DNA from: an uncultured Fibrobacter sp.
GTDB lineage: Bacteria; Fibrobacterota; Fibrobacteria; Fibrobacterales; Fibrobacteraceae
Direction of reading: 5' to 3'
Length of the DNA stretch: 41,807 bases
Assembly (NCBI GenBank): GCA_946408125.1
Contig: CAMJQW010000019.1
Location: 1 to 41,807, forward strand
Each line of letters begins with the position of its first letter. The stretch's first letter is position 1. Below are positions 17,001 through 25,346 of the stretch, piece after piece. The notes under the pieces were generated by a model. It made no database searches and was not told the DNA's origin. It saw only the letters and a program-made list of their open reading frames with translations. A program made the position numbers and the translations under genes.

Positions 17001-17118
17001 GGAATCCAGGCACAACATGAAGATCAACCTGGTCGAAGACGACAACGCCCACGTAAGCCAGTTCTGGATGTACGACAGGAACAAGGAAGACATCACGGAC
17101 CTGTACAACAACGTGTAG
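14008..17118 (+). CDS. Tandem RNase E/G fusion: two complete catalytic units in one chain
   Basis: RNase E/G endonucleases process rRNA and tRNA and start mRNA decay. This 1036-residue protein holds two full copies, about 6-515 and 532-1036, joined by a basic linker, with roughly 60% of residues alike by eye. Both begin ILISKTPYEKR, contain the S1 region (GNIYKGVV), an acidic insert (DDDD), the 5'-phosphate sensor motif VRT and the zinc-link CPVC (C412/C415 and C940/C943). Copy 1 keeps both metal-binding aspartates, D313 in SIDVNTG and D356 in IIDFIDM. Copy 2 keeps D840 in SIDVSMG but has K882 in IIKFVVM where the second Asp should be. Copy 2 is therefore probably inactive and structural. Single-unit RNase G is about 490 residues, so this is a true duplication and fusion. 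The ATG at 14008 gives the natural N-terminus. Confidence 0.93.
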   Translation: MTNKCKRGILISKTPYEKRFAIMEDGELAELIVEGSSSDRVLGNIYKGVVKKVVPSAKLAYVDVGLGTDGVLYEEEAVDRNAAFARRGDDDDESGAFADVSIEKILRAGDEIMVQVTKEPSGGKGVTLTMRLLFAGSYLVCMPGTDFIGVSKRERDIEKRRQIKGMVNRLKARDVGYIVRTEGMNASEEELQQQMRDLEGRWNRTKEKFESESAPACIYEDVNSISRAIGDYFNGNTDYVYIDNRDEYFALRDALREIAPDMLDKVKLWSSSESLFEYFKIENDYARSLQRQVPLPRGGNLVIEQTEALTSIDVNTGPKVHGKDQGKIILETNIDACREIAKQLRLRDVDGITIIDFIDMETDADREAVYQEFCRVARRDKAEVTPSPISQFGLMEVTRKRIRESAGKTKFCPVCLGGGRIATLESALGMIDRWMARAHAKGKLREVTLVVSAPLVDVLVRDRARMLHYLEFKHKMEVELIEDDHAHVNQFWMYNSDKEDITDLYNFAEMDKSEMRAVVPKRRNERGRNKVKREILISKTPYEKRIAIMEDGELAELVVESVSSTRVLGNIYKGVVQKVLPALKAAFIDIGMEKAGFLHQDDAMDRSELLRREYGDDDDEDGSSKEVSIDEILREGQEIMVQVVKEPISTKGARLTTHLSFAGRFLVCMPGTNFIGVSKRERDPAKRREFKKVVRRLKARDVGYIVRTNGLIESEFEIQKQMRELESKWEQTKFNFANQPAETCIYEESDSIEQTVREYFGENTDFVYIDNREEYIALRDYLKVLSPDKLDKVKLWNKSESLFEHFKIENEYARSLQRRIPLGNGGSIVIEQTEALVSIDVSMGRNRGKDSGKAALETNLLACREIAKQLRLRDVGGLIIIKFVVMNSDSDRDSVYQEFRRSIRRDKAPISPAQIGQFGVMEVTRKRVRVNLMTEKTELCPVCHGGGRIATLESTLGMIDRWMARAYAKGKLREVTLVVSPRLVDELCKDDLRIYRYLESRHNMKINLVEDDNAHVSQFWMYDRNKEDITDLYNNV

Positions 17119-17136
17119 CGTTGATGGCTTGAAAGA

Positions 17137-17176
17137 AAAATTAAAGGCGCCCCGGAAACCGAGGCGCCTTTCTTAA
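17137..17176. terminator. Bidirectional terminator between the RNase gene and a fibro-slime gene
   Basis: AAAGGCGCC (17143-17151) pairs with GGCGCCTTT (17163-17171). A- and T-rich flanks on both sides let it stop converging transcripts from each strand. Confidence 0.85.
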
Positions 17177-17188
17177 TTGCAGTGAGAA

Positions 17189-20100
17189 TTAGTTCGTCGG
17201 GTCGAGCGTTATGCCGTTGCTCTTGCCGCGGCGCACGCCCCACAGGAAGTCACGCGTGGTATGCTTGATAACTTCGTCGTCGATGGTAATCTTGAATTCC
17301 AGTCGGGCGATGTACACGCCCGTCGCGACGAGGCTACCCTTGTTGCTGCGCATGTTCCAGGCGAGGAATATCTTTCCGCTGTTGGTGATGCAGTTCGCGT
17401 TGGGATCCTCTTCCTTGTAGACCGGGTCCTCACAGCCGATAAGTCCGGACTGTCCGCCCACGTAGTGGCCGAGATGCGAGTAGTAATGGGTCTTGTAGCT
17501 CAGGTGCACCTGCGACGGCGAGATGAGCGTGGAGTCTCCGCTGCGGAAAGCGTCGATGTTCGCGGAAGTAATCTTGTCGCTCTTGATAGCATCGATCACG
17601 CGCTGGCTTACGCCGGCATCGACGAGGCTCGAGGTCGGGATGGTCCCGTTCTTGATGGCCTCGAATACCGCTTCTGCCGTAGCGTACTGCGCGAGGCTCG
17701 AAGTGATGACGGTATCGATGCTGTTCTCGATGCTCGTGTTGACGAGTTCGTTGAACGCCTGCTTGTCCTCATTGGTGAGGAGCGGGCTCGTGGTCAGGTT
17801 GTCGGCGGTAATCAGGCCTTCCTTGATGGCGGCGAGGACCGTATCGCTGATGCCGTAGGCACCGCCGAGCCTGTCGTTCTTGATATCTTCAATCAGCTGC
17901 TTGGTCGCTTCGGCCACGCTCATCTTGGTGATGGTCGTGTCGAACGTGCCGCTGTTCATGAGCGTGTTGATGAAGTTGTCGAGTTCCGCGACTTCTTCCT
18001 TGGTCTGGTCGCTGATGAGCGTGCCGACGTCGAAGCTCACGAGATGACCCTGCACGCCGAAGTCGCCTGCCACCTGTTCGACGCTCTTGTTCTCTTCGGT
18101 CACGAGTTTCGGTACCGTCGAGGAGTCGCTACGAACGATGGGGTTTTCCGGGTCGAGGCTTACGAGGCCCGCACTCGAAATGGTCATTTCCTGTTCACCG
18201 GTGATGCTCACCCACGGGTTATCCTTGTGCGGTCTGTTCAGGGAGAGGTCCTGCGCGGTAGCGCCGTCGCCCGGAGTAAAGCGGACGAGGTCACCCACGG
18301 ACGGAATCACCTGGCTTACGGAGGAACCGACGAAGATGATGCTCATCTTGTTCTCGACCTCGGCCGTCTGCGAATTCGGCTTGGTGGGATCGGCAGGAGC
18401 GCCTGCACGGATGCAGGTGTACTGGAACATATCTGCATAGTACTTCTTGACGGAGTCGGTGATGGCTTCGCTGAAGGTAAGCGTAAGGATATGGTTCGTA
18501 CCGTCCGCAATCGACTTCACTGCCGACTTGATAATCGGATTCACGCCATCGTTCACGGGTTCGTTACGGATGGTGAAGTGGTAATCCCTTCCGCCTTCCT
18601 TGTAGGTGATGTGCGTCGTCATGTAGCCGGTGAATACGCCGGAGTTCGCGCCAGTGAACACGAGGCTACCGAATCCGCAGGGAGCGTCCTGCTGGCATGC
18701 GCCGGAGGTGAGCTCGAGCGTCTTGCCGGTGAAGGGCTTCACTTGCTGTTCCGGATGTTCTTCGCCGAAGTTCACTTGCAGGCTGGTCAGGATGTTCTGC
18801 GAATCGAATGCCTTGTCCCAGGTGATATGCAAGCTGTCGCCGCGTCCGTCGCCATTGCGGTCGAACAAGGTCGCGAGCTGAACGTGCGGGATGGGCGGTT
18901 CGTCGAATACGAGCTTGGTCCAGATGGCCGTGGAGGACGCGGCGCCCTTGACCTGCAATGTAGCGTCGGTGACCGGACCGTTCGCCATCACGTAGAACGT
19001 GGCGCTCTTGGTGGCGGAATCAAGCGTCACCTTGCTGATCTGGTTTCCGTCCTTGTCGAAGATGCCGACGAGCGGATTCGACATGGAGATGTTCAGGACC
19101 TTGTTGTAGTTCGTGACTTCGGCCCAGTCTTCGTCGAACTTGATGTTGACTTCGTACATCTCGTAAGCCCAGCGGCCGAGCTGCAGCGTATCGCCGCTGA
19201 CTTCCTTGCCGTAGACTTTCTTCTTGGTCGAGTCGGTGAACACGATGGTCGGCACGTTGTACTGCGGCACGACGAAGTTGATGACTGTCGACTGTGCCGG
19301 ATTGCTCTTGAGGGTCACCCTCAAGGTGTAATGGCCGGGGCCGAGCGTGTAGTTCTCCACGATCTTCGCGGAGTCGATGGTCACGTGTGCGGTGCTCTGG
19401 TCGATGGTGATACCTTCGTACCAGGTGCCCACGCCGAGGGCCTCGCCTTCTTCACCGAGGTTGCCGCCGAGGAGCAAGAAGTTCGAGGGACCTTCCACGG
19501 TATCGACGAGCGCGCCTTCGTTGTTCGAGAAGTCACAGGAAAGTGCATCCTTCTTGACTTCTTCCCAGATGTCGTAATCCTGCACTCCGTTCACCTTGGT
19601 ACCGGTCAGGAAGATGCTTGCGTCGGTATGGAGGTCCATGGACGTGCGCATCATGAAGTTGGAGGAGCCTGTATGGCGTTCCACGTAGAAGATGTGGAAC
19701 GGATATTCGGTACCTTCAACAAGACCGAGGGTGTCGAGGTTGACGGAACCCCTCTGCTGTCCGTGCTGGCCGCCGATATCCACGACGAGGCGGTTGTTGA
19801 TGAACACCCACACGTCATCGTCGCCGTAGAATTCGAAGTACTGTCCTTTCACGTAGACGAACTTCGCCTGGACTTTCATGGTGAAGCCGAAGTTGTGCTT
19901 CTTGCCGTGTCCGGTTTCCTGGTCGAACATGGGGTTCTTGACGGTTTTTGTTTCCGGATCGAGGTATTCGAAGTCGTCGAGCAGGAAGAATCCGCCTTCG
20001 GGACTGTTGTCGTCCTTCTGGCCGAGCCAGAATCCGTCGTCGGTCATGTTGAGTTCCACGTCGCGGCAGGTGACGTTCGTGTACTGGTTGCCGGCGGCGT

Positions 20101-20989
20101 CTTTCGCGACGATGGCGGGGTAGAACCAGTAGTCGATGGATTCCGTGAGGTCGCAGCCTGTCGGGAAAGGATCGGCGCGTTCGGGGAGGCCGAGGGCGTT
20201 GAGGGTCGGCTTGACCATATTCTTGGTAATGTTGCCATTGCATCCGCCGCTACCGAAGTCGTTACTGATTTTGTAGGCCCAGTTGAGTTCGCCGCTTATG
20301 CCTGGCGCCCCGCCGAGTTCCGGGTCCACGTCCTTGGCTCCGTTTCCGTAGGTCGTCGTTATGGTTGAATCCCTGCCGGTTCTTGTGGTGACTGCGCCGT
20401 CGCCCTTGCCTCCGTGCAGCCAGTCGAACATCATCACGGAAAGTGTCCTGACCGGGCATTCGCCCAGGCGTTGCGGGTAGGCGGAGTAAACCTCGGGCGG
20501 GTTCAGCTCGGGGTTCGCGATAATCCAGATGGTGTCGGTCTTCGCGGCGATTGTGTCGAGCGTGATCTCTTCATCCGTCGGGAGGGCGCCGCTAGCCACG
20601 ACCTCTTCGCCGCTGGTGCCCACGTAGATGTTACCGATGGTCTGCTTGAAGCGCACCTTGAAACCGCTCGCGGGAGCGGTCGTCTTGGCCTGGAACCATC
20701 CGCAGTAGTTCTTCACCGCGGTCATGAGGGTTTCCTTGCCATCCTGGATGAGGATTGCGTTCGTGTTGGTCCAAGTGGGCATGAACCGAATGACGGTATT
20801 GCCCGTCCCGTTCACGTTGCCGGAATTCGGACGCGTGGAAGAAGAACTCCTCGTAACGACGGACGAGGAACTCCTCGTAACGGTAGAAGAGGAACTCCTT
20901 CTACCTGGGCCGGCGCCCGGTTGTGCTTCTGCTAGCATGGTCAGGGCCAGGCACAAAACTAGCCCCTTGATTAGGGATCTATACCACAT
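17189..20989 (-). CDS. Secreted fibro-slime domain protein (1266 residues)
   Basis: The ATG at 20989, eight bases after GGAG, is preferred over a GTG two codons earlier. A signal peptide (cleavage likely after LAEA, near residue 22) is followed by a Ser-rich linker with three SSSS blocks. The fibro-slime core is at about 290-455, with DDDVWVFINN near 388-397 and VVDIGGQHG just after. Ig-like segments with RNGDGRGDSLHITWD and LTLTFSEAI follow, then a helical stretch rich in Ser, Thr and Asp, and an end module (FLAWNMRS, TGVYIARLE, WGVRRGK). The end resembles FlgD-type Ig folds used near sorting signals, which is an inference. Fibro-slime proteins are known in Fibrobacter as envelope proteins, some linked to cellulose adhesion. 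It is a paralogue of the next gene and has its own promoter. Confidence 0.9.
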   Translation of the reverse strand: MWYRSLIKGLVLCLALTMLAEAQPGAGPGRRSSSSTVTRSSSSVVTRSSSSTRPNSGNVNGTGNTVIRFMPTWTNTNAILIQDGKETLMTAVKNYCGWFQAKTTAPASGFKVRFKQTIGNIYVGTSGEEVVASGALPTDEEITLDTIAAKTDTIWIIANPELNPPEVYSAYPQRLGECPVRTLSVMMFDWLHGGKGDGAVTTRTGRDSTITTTYGNGAKDVDPELGGAPGISGELNWAYKISNDFGSGGCNGNITKNMVKPTLNALGLPERADPFPTGCDLTESIDYWFYPAIVAKDAAGNQYTNVTCRDVELNMTDDGFWLGQKDDNSPEGGFFLLDDFEYLDPETKTVKNPMFDQETGHGKKHNFGFTMKVQAKFVYVKGQYFEFYGDDDVWVFINNRLVVDIGGQHGQQRGSVNLDTLGLVEGTEYPFHIFYVERHTGSSNFMMRTSMDLHTDASIFLTGTKVNGVQDYDIWEEVKKDALSCDFSNNEGALVDTVEGPSNFLLLGGNLGEEGEALGVGTWYEGITIDQSTAHVTIDSAKIVENYTLGPGHYTLRVTLKSNPAQSTVINFVVPQYNVPTIVFTDSTKKKVYGKEVSGDTLQLGRWAYEMYEVNIKFDEDWAEVTNYNKVLNISMSNPLVGIFDKDGNQISKVTLDSATKSATFYVMANGPVTDATLQVKGAASSTAIWTKLVFDEPPIPHVQLATLFDRNGDGRGDSLHITWDKAFDSQNILTSLQVNFGEEHPEQQVKPFTGKTLELTSGACQQDAPCGFGSLVFTGANSGVFTGYMTTHITYKEGGRDYHFTIRNEPVNDGVNPIIKSAVKSIADGTNHILTLTFSEAITDSVKKYYADMFQYTCIRAGAPADPTKPNSQTAEVENKMSIIFVGSSVSQVIPSVGDLVRFTPGDGATAQDLSLNRPHKDNPWVSITGEQEMTISSAGLVSLDPENPIVRSDSSTVPKLVTEENKSVEQVAGDFGVQGHLVSFDVGTLISDQTKEEVAELDNFINTLMNSGTFDTTITKMSVAEATKQLIEDIKNDRLGGAYGISDTVLAAIKEGLITADNLTTSPLLTNEDKQAFNELVNTSIENSIDTVITSSLAQYATAEAVFEAIKNGTIPTSSLVDAGVSQRVIDAIKSDKITSANIDAFRSGDSTLISPSQVHLSYKTHYYSHLGHYVGGQSGLIGCEDPVYKEEDPNANCITNSGKIFLAWNMRSNKGSLVATGVYIARLEFKITIDDEVIKHTTRDFLWGVRRGKSNGITLDPTN

Positions 20990-21037
20990 TCCCACCGCTC
21001 CTTAAAAACGTCCCCCCCATTGGGGTCCTGTGTGTTA

Positions 21038-21066
21038 AATATCACTTTTTACGGGACGAAAGTCAA
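21038..21066 (-). promoter_or_regulatory. Promoter of the 1266-residue fibro-slime gene
   Basis: On the minus strand TTGACT (21066-21061), exactly 17 bases, then GATATT (21043-21038). The leader has a CCCC-AAT-GGGG hairpin (about 21012-21026) just before AAGGAG. The remainder of the 230-base gap 20990-21220 is AT-rich with a terminator at its far end. Confidence 0.65.
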
Positions 21067-21180
21067 TACCTTTTTATTTAACATTTATAGCTTTTGTAAG
21101 AAAAAAGAAACAAACTGCCTATATTGTGTAAAAATAGGCAATTTCAAACGATGTGGAAATGGCAAAATTTTGTAAATAAT

Positions 21181-21206
21181 GCAAAAAAGCGTGTAAAAAT
21201 TTACGC
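21181..21206 (-). terminator. Terminator of the 1316-residue fibro-slime gene
   Basis: GCG and TAAA arms (21189-21197) pair with TTTA and CGC (21200-21206), with a two-base bulge. On the minus strand TTTTTT follows. It lies 14 bases after the stop. Confidence 0.6.
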
Positions 21207-21220
21207 CATTTTGCATTTAT

Positions 21221-24200
21221 CTAGAGGCCGAGGTCGATTTTGCTCAGTTTCCCGCGCCGGACACCCCACATGAAGTCCCTGGTCTGGTGGCTCAGCTTCT
21301 TGTCGTTGACCTTCACCTTGAGCTCCAGGCGCGCGATGTAGACGCCCGTGCCGGCGAGCCTGCCGGTGTAGGCGCGCATGTTCCAGGCGAGGAAGAACCT
21401 GCCGGTGCTGCCGAGGCAGTTCTTCGAGCCGTCCTCGGTGAAGATGTCGTCGGTGCACGAGATGGTGCCCGCCTGGCTGTTCACGAAGTGCCCGAGGCTC
21501 GTGTAGTAGTGTGCTTCGTATTCGAGCAGGGAATGCTCGGCGGCGGCCTGGGCGATCATCTCGATGTCAGCTTCCGTGCCGCTTGCATAGTAGTGCAGGT
21601 TTTCGACGGTCAGGAGGCCGTTCTCGTAAGCGTCCACGATGATGTCGCTCAGTTCGAATCTTTCCTGCGCATCGTCGATGGACATCTTGCCCGTGCTGAC
21701 CATCGTGAGGATTTCCTCGATGGTGTAGGGGCCCGAGTCGCCGCCGTTCTCGGCCGCTTCCTTGTCCACGTAGCTCGACGTGGACTGCACGGCCTTCACG
21801 ATTTCGGCGATCTCGTTCTTGACGAGTTCGCCCATGTCGAGGTCTCCGAGGTAGTGGCCCTGCGTGCCGTAGATGGCTGCCACCTGCTGTGCGGAGAGCA
21901 TGACGTCGCTCTTGACGAGCTTGGGAATGGTGGCGGAGTCGCTGCGCATGATGACGCGGGCGCTATCGAAGGCGGGAGAATCCTTGTCGAGGATCACGAC
22001 GGTCGGGCTCGTGATGCGCACGCTCTGTTCGCCGGTGATGCGTACCCACGGGTTCAGCTCGTGCGGCGGTACGTCTACGAGGTCGAGCGCGAGTCCGCCG
22101 ATGGAGGGCGGCGCGAACCTGACGGAATCGCCCACGACGGGAATGACGTCGTTGATGTTTCCCTTGATGAACACGAACGTCCACTGGTTCGCGGGTGTCG
22201 TCATGATGTGCGCGGGCGCAATGATGTTGGAGTATTCGCCTTCGGCATTCCTGCTGCGGAACATGAAGAGGCTCGCGTTCTTGCCGTCGTCGATGATGCC
22301 TTCGCTGAAGGTGAGCTTGAGTTCGGTATTGCCTTCGGAAGAAATCTGGATTTCGGCCGCGGTGATGACCGGGCCCACCTTGTCCGTGAGCGGGCCGTCG
22401 ACAGGGAATATCGCTTCCTTGCCGGTGTCCTCGTCGATGTAGGTGTAGAAGATGTTGAGTTTGCCGTCATAGGGCTTCTGGGCACCGCCGGTGAAGATGG
22501 CCGTACCGAAACTGTTGCGTGCGGACACGATGGTCGCAAAGTCGTCGCCGTCCTTATAGGTGACCTTGTTGACGTTCGCACCGGATGCTTCATGGTAGGC
22601 ACTGTCGTTGATACCGAAGGTAAACTTTACGGAGTCTAGGACGCTCTGGCCGCCGAGAGGCTTGTTGAAGTGTATCCAGATGCTATCCGCGCGGCCATCG
22701 CCATTCCTGTCGTAGATGAAGGCGCTCTCGATTTGCGGTACGGGCGGTTCCTTCATGTTGATCTTGCTCCACACGATGCTCCCGTTTTTAGCGCCGGTCG
22801 TGGATAGCGTCAAGTCCGCATTCACGACTTCGCCGAGGCCCTTCACGTAGAATATGGCGCGCCCGGAATCGAGCACGACTTCGTTGATGACGTTGCCCGC
22901 GGAATCGCATGCCACGAGCATCGTATCGGACATGGAAATTTTGACGCTGATGCCGCTGAACATGGCGCCCCAGTCTTCGGCGTACATGATGTTCACCTGG
23001 TAGGGCCTGCCCGCCCACATCTTTTCATCCTTGTTCAGGTTGAGGGGGAGTGTGTCGCTTGAGACGCTGCGGCTGGAATCGTCGCCGAATGGCGCCCAGA
23101 ACTTGTCGAAGCAGAGGGAGTCGCCTTCTTCGGATTCGATATCCAGGATGCAGTAGCTGGAATCCTGGATGTCCGCGAAGGCGATGTTCGGCATTTCGTA
23201 CGGATCGACGGTGAAGTAGATGTCCTTGTAGTCGGCGGGATTCGTCTTGAGCGAAACGCGCACGAAGTAGGTTCCCGGCGGCAACGCCTGCGCCTTGGTG
23301 ATTTCCTTCGGCTCGATGGTGATCATCGTGTAGTCGTTCCCGATGGTGATGCCGCTGTAGTAGAGGGAGTCGAGGATGTTGAGCGCGATGCCCTTCGAGT
23401 CGAGGCTCCTGCCGAACAGCACGAAGTTCGACGGCCCGGGTTCCGTGGATTCCTTCTCGGGTTCCGACGAGAAGTCGCAGGCGAGCACGCGTTCGCGGAT
23501 CTTCTGCCACACGTCCTTCTTGATTACATCGGGATCGTCGGAGATGTCGTTTAAGAACATGCTCGATTCCACGTGCAGGTCGATGGAGGTGCGCATCATG
23601 AAGTTCGAGGCTTCGCGCTTGCGCTCGGCATAGAAGATGTGGAAGTTGTAGGTGGAATCCTCGACGAGGCCGAGCTTGTCGAGGTCGACGGATTTCTTGA
23701 CTTTCTGGTGCTGGCCGCCGATGTCGACGACGAGCTTGTTGTCGATGAATACCCACACGTCGTCATCGCCGTTGAATTCGAAGTACTGGCCCTTCACGTA
23801 CTGGAAGGTCGCCTGGATCTTCATGGCGAAACCGAAGTTGTGGTAGCCGCGGACGCCCTTCACTTCGAGGCCGGGCAACGAATCGTAGTAAATGTTCTCG
23901 ATGGTCTGGGCGCTGTCCAGGTAGCGGAAATCATCCAGGAAGAACAGGCCTCCCTCGGGACTGCTGTCGTCGATTTGCGCGTACCAGAATCCGTCATCGG
24001 TCAGGGAAAGCTCCAGCTCGCGGCAGGTGACGTTCGTGTATTCGTTTCCGGCGCTGTCCTTGGCGATGACCTCGGGCAAGAACCAGCTGTCCAGATGCGC
24101 CGCGTTGGTGCAGTTGCTCGGGAAATCCGATCCCTGCTTGCGTACCGGCACTCCATTGGGGCCAAGTTCTTTTTCGACCATGCCTGTCATCGGGGACGCT

Positions 24201-25171
24201 TCGCAACCCTTCTGGCCGAAGTCCTCGCTCACGCCTTCGCCGAACATGGGGAATCCGCGCGCATCGAAACCGTTGCGGCCCGCCGCCTTGTTGCGGGGCC
24301 ATTCGAAGCCGTCTTCTTCGCCGTCGGAACTCACGGAGCCGTCGAACCAGTCGAACATCATCACGGGCAGGTTCTTGATGGGACAGTCGCCGAGGACCTC
24401 GGGGAATTTTGTCTGGATGTCGGGGGCGCCGAACTGGTAGGCGTAAACCCAGACGGTATCGGAAATTTCCATGACGGAATCGAGCGAGATTTCATTTTCG
24501 ACGGAGATGGAATCCTTGGTCACGCCTTCGTTGCCGACGAAGGTGCCGCCGATGGTCTGCTTGAAGAATACGTTGAAGGGATCGTTCTTGGGCGGCGTCA
24601 CCTTGGTTTCGTACCATCCGCAGTAATTGGGGACCGACGTCATGAAGTTCTCGTCGGCGCCGTTTAAGTACATGATGGCGTTCGTGTTGGTCCAGGGCGC
24701 AAAGAAGCGGATGACTTTCTTCTCGGGGGTGGGAATGACTTCGGGTTTTGTCTTGGAAATTGTCAGGGTGCTGTCGTCGTTGATGATAATCCAGACTTCG
24801 GCAATGGCCTGGCTATCGACGCCGTTCTTGTAGTCGGGGAAAAGTTCGGAAAGGTACGGTTCATGGCCTTCGTTCAGATTCTTGCGGCAAGTGCTCCCGC
24901 TGCAACTTAAGCCGAAACGCAACTGGCGTACGTCTTCGCGGCCCTGCCTGTCGGAACCTTCGAGGCGTTCCTGCTTGAAATAGATGTTGAAGATGCCTTC
25001 TTCGTCCTTTTCGATGGACTGGTACTTGAAATTTGATTCGTTGTCCGCATAATAGAGGCTATTGCCGTCATAGATGACGTGCGCGACTGCCACGTAGTCG
25101 GCGGCAAAAGAGCAAACAACAAACGGAGCCAAGCAAAAAGCCAAGCCCCGGAATAGGTTTTTGAACCTCAT
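21221..25171 (-). CDS. Secreted fibro-slime domain protein (1316 residues)
   Basis: The ATG at 25171, six bases after GGAG, is chosen over a TTG four codons earlier; it opens a signal peptide ending near FVVCSFA-ADYVA. An extra N-terminal domain of about 130 residues (starting YVAVAHVIYDG, with the Cys-containing LSCSGSTC) is absent from the paralogue. Then come a segment shared with it (FAPWTNTNAIMYL, NYCGWYETK), the fibro-slime core with DDDVWVFIDN near 467-476 and VVDIGGQHQ, Ig-like parts (YDRNGDGRADSIWIHF, LKLTFSEGI), and the same C-terminal module (FLAWNMRAY, TGVYIARLE, WGVRRGK). It is probably surface-exposed and involved in adhesion or the outer layer, by analogy with other Fibrobacter fibro-slime proteins. 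Each of the two genes has its own terminator, so they are separately transcribed. Confidence 0.9.
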   Translation of the reverse strand: MRFKNLFRGLAFCLAPFVVCSFAADYVAVAHVIYDGNSLYYADNESNFKYQSIEKDEEGIFNIYFKQERLEGSDRQGREDVRQLRFGLSCSGSTCRKNLNEGHEPYLSELFPDYKNGVDSQAIAEVWIIINDDSTLTISKTKPEVIPTPEKKVIRFFAPWTNTNAIMYLNGADENFMTSVPNYCGWYETKVTPPKNDPFNVFFKQTIGGTFVGNEGVTKDSISVENEISLDSVMEISDTVWVYAYQFGAPDIQTKFPEVLGDCPIKNLPVMMFDWFDGSVSSDGEEDGFEWPRNKAAGRNGFDARGFPMFGEGVSEDFGQKGCEASPMTGMVEKELGPNGVPVRKQGSDFPSNCTNAAHLDSWFLPEVIAKDSAGNEYTNVTCRELELSLTDDGFWYAQIDDSSPEGGLFFLDDFRYLDSAQTIENIYYDSLPGLEVKGVRGYHNFGFAMKIQATFQYVKGQYFEFNGDDDVWVFIDNKLVVDIGGQHQKVKKSVDLDKLGLVEDSTYNFHIFYAERKREASNFMMRTSIDLHVESSMFLNDISDDPDVIKKDVWQKIRERVLACDFSSEPEKESTEPGPSNFVLFGRSLDSKGIALNILDSLYYSGITIGNDYTMITIEPKEITKAQALPPGTYFVRVSLKTNPADYKDIYFTVDPYEMPNIAFADIQDSSYCILDIESEEGDSLCFDKFWAPFGDDSSRSVSSDTLPLNLNKDEKMWAGRPYQVNIMYAEDWGAMFSGISVKISMSDTMLVACDSAGNVINEVVLDSGRAIFYVKGLGEVVNADLTLSTTGAKNGSIVWSKINMKEPPVPQIESAFIYDRNGDGRADSIWIHFNKPLGGQSVLDSVKFTFGINDSAYHEASGANVNKVTYKDGDDFATIVSARNSFGTAIFTGGAQKPYDGKLNIFYTYIDEDTGKEAIFPVDGPLTDKVGPVITAAEIQISSEGNTELKLTFSEGIIDDGKNASLFMFRSRNAEGEYSNIIAPAHIMTTPANQWTFVFIKGNINDVIPVVGDSVRFAPPSIGGLALDLVDVPPHELNPWVRITGEQSVRITSPTVVILDKDSPAFDSARVIMRSDSATIPKLVKSDVMLSAQQVAAIYGTQGHYLGDLDMGELVKNEIAEIVKAVQSTSSYVDKEAAENGGDSGPYTIEEILTMVSTGKMSIDDAQERFELSDIIVDAYENGLLTVENLHYYASGTEADIEMIAQAAAEHSLLEYEAHYYTSLGHFVNSQAGTISCTDDIFTEDGSKNCLGSTGRFFLAWNMRAYTGRLAGTGVYIARLELKVKVNDKKLSHQTRDFMWGVRRGKLSKIDLGL

Positions 25172-25274
25172 CCGATTCTCCAATTCCCTAACGTAACCTC
25201 TTATCCTAAACTGACTTAAAGATATCTTTTTTGAAAAATAAAGGGAATTTTTTCTTGAGCGTGCGGGTAAAACT

Positions 25275-25312
25275 TTATTAACCTTAATAATGCGGGGAAA
25301 AAAACCTAATTT
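25275..25312 (+). promoter_or_regulatory. Possible pta promoter with overlapping inverted repeat
   Basis: TTATTA (25275-25280) and TAATAA (25285-25290) form an inverted repeat. It overlaps a weak -35 box (TTAATA, 25284-25289) that is 17 bases from TAATTT (25307-25312). A repressor site is possible. The gap 25172-25346 also drives the divergent fibro-slime gene, for which I see no clear promoter. Confidence 0.35.
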
Positions 25313-25346
25313 TAATGGCGAAATTTAAAAACAACAGGAGTTTATT

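Noticed and set aside
13996..17052. Very long open frame antisense to the RNase gene, and similar ones opposite the fibro-slime, metY, pfk and dnaN genes
   Set aside because: They are a by-product of codon bias. Their translations look like shuffled Val/Ala/His/Asp-rich chains with no motifs or ribosome sites, while the sense frames carry clear families.
20825..20905. Repeats near 20.8-20.9 kb as a mobile element
   Set aside because: They encode the Ser/Thr/Arg linker after the signal peptide of the fibro-slime protein and are simple in-frame repeats.
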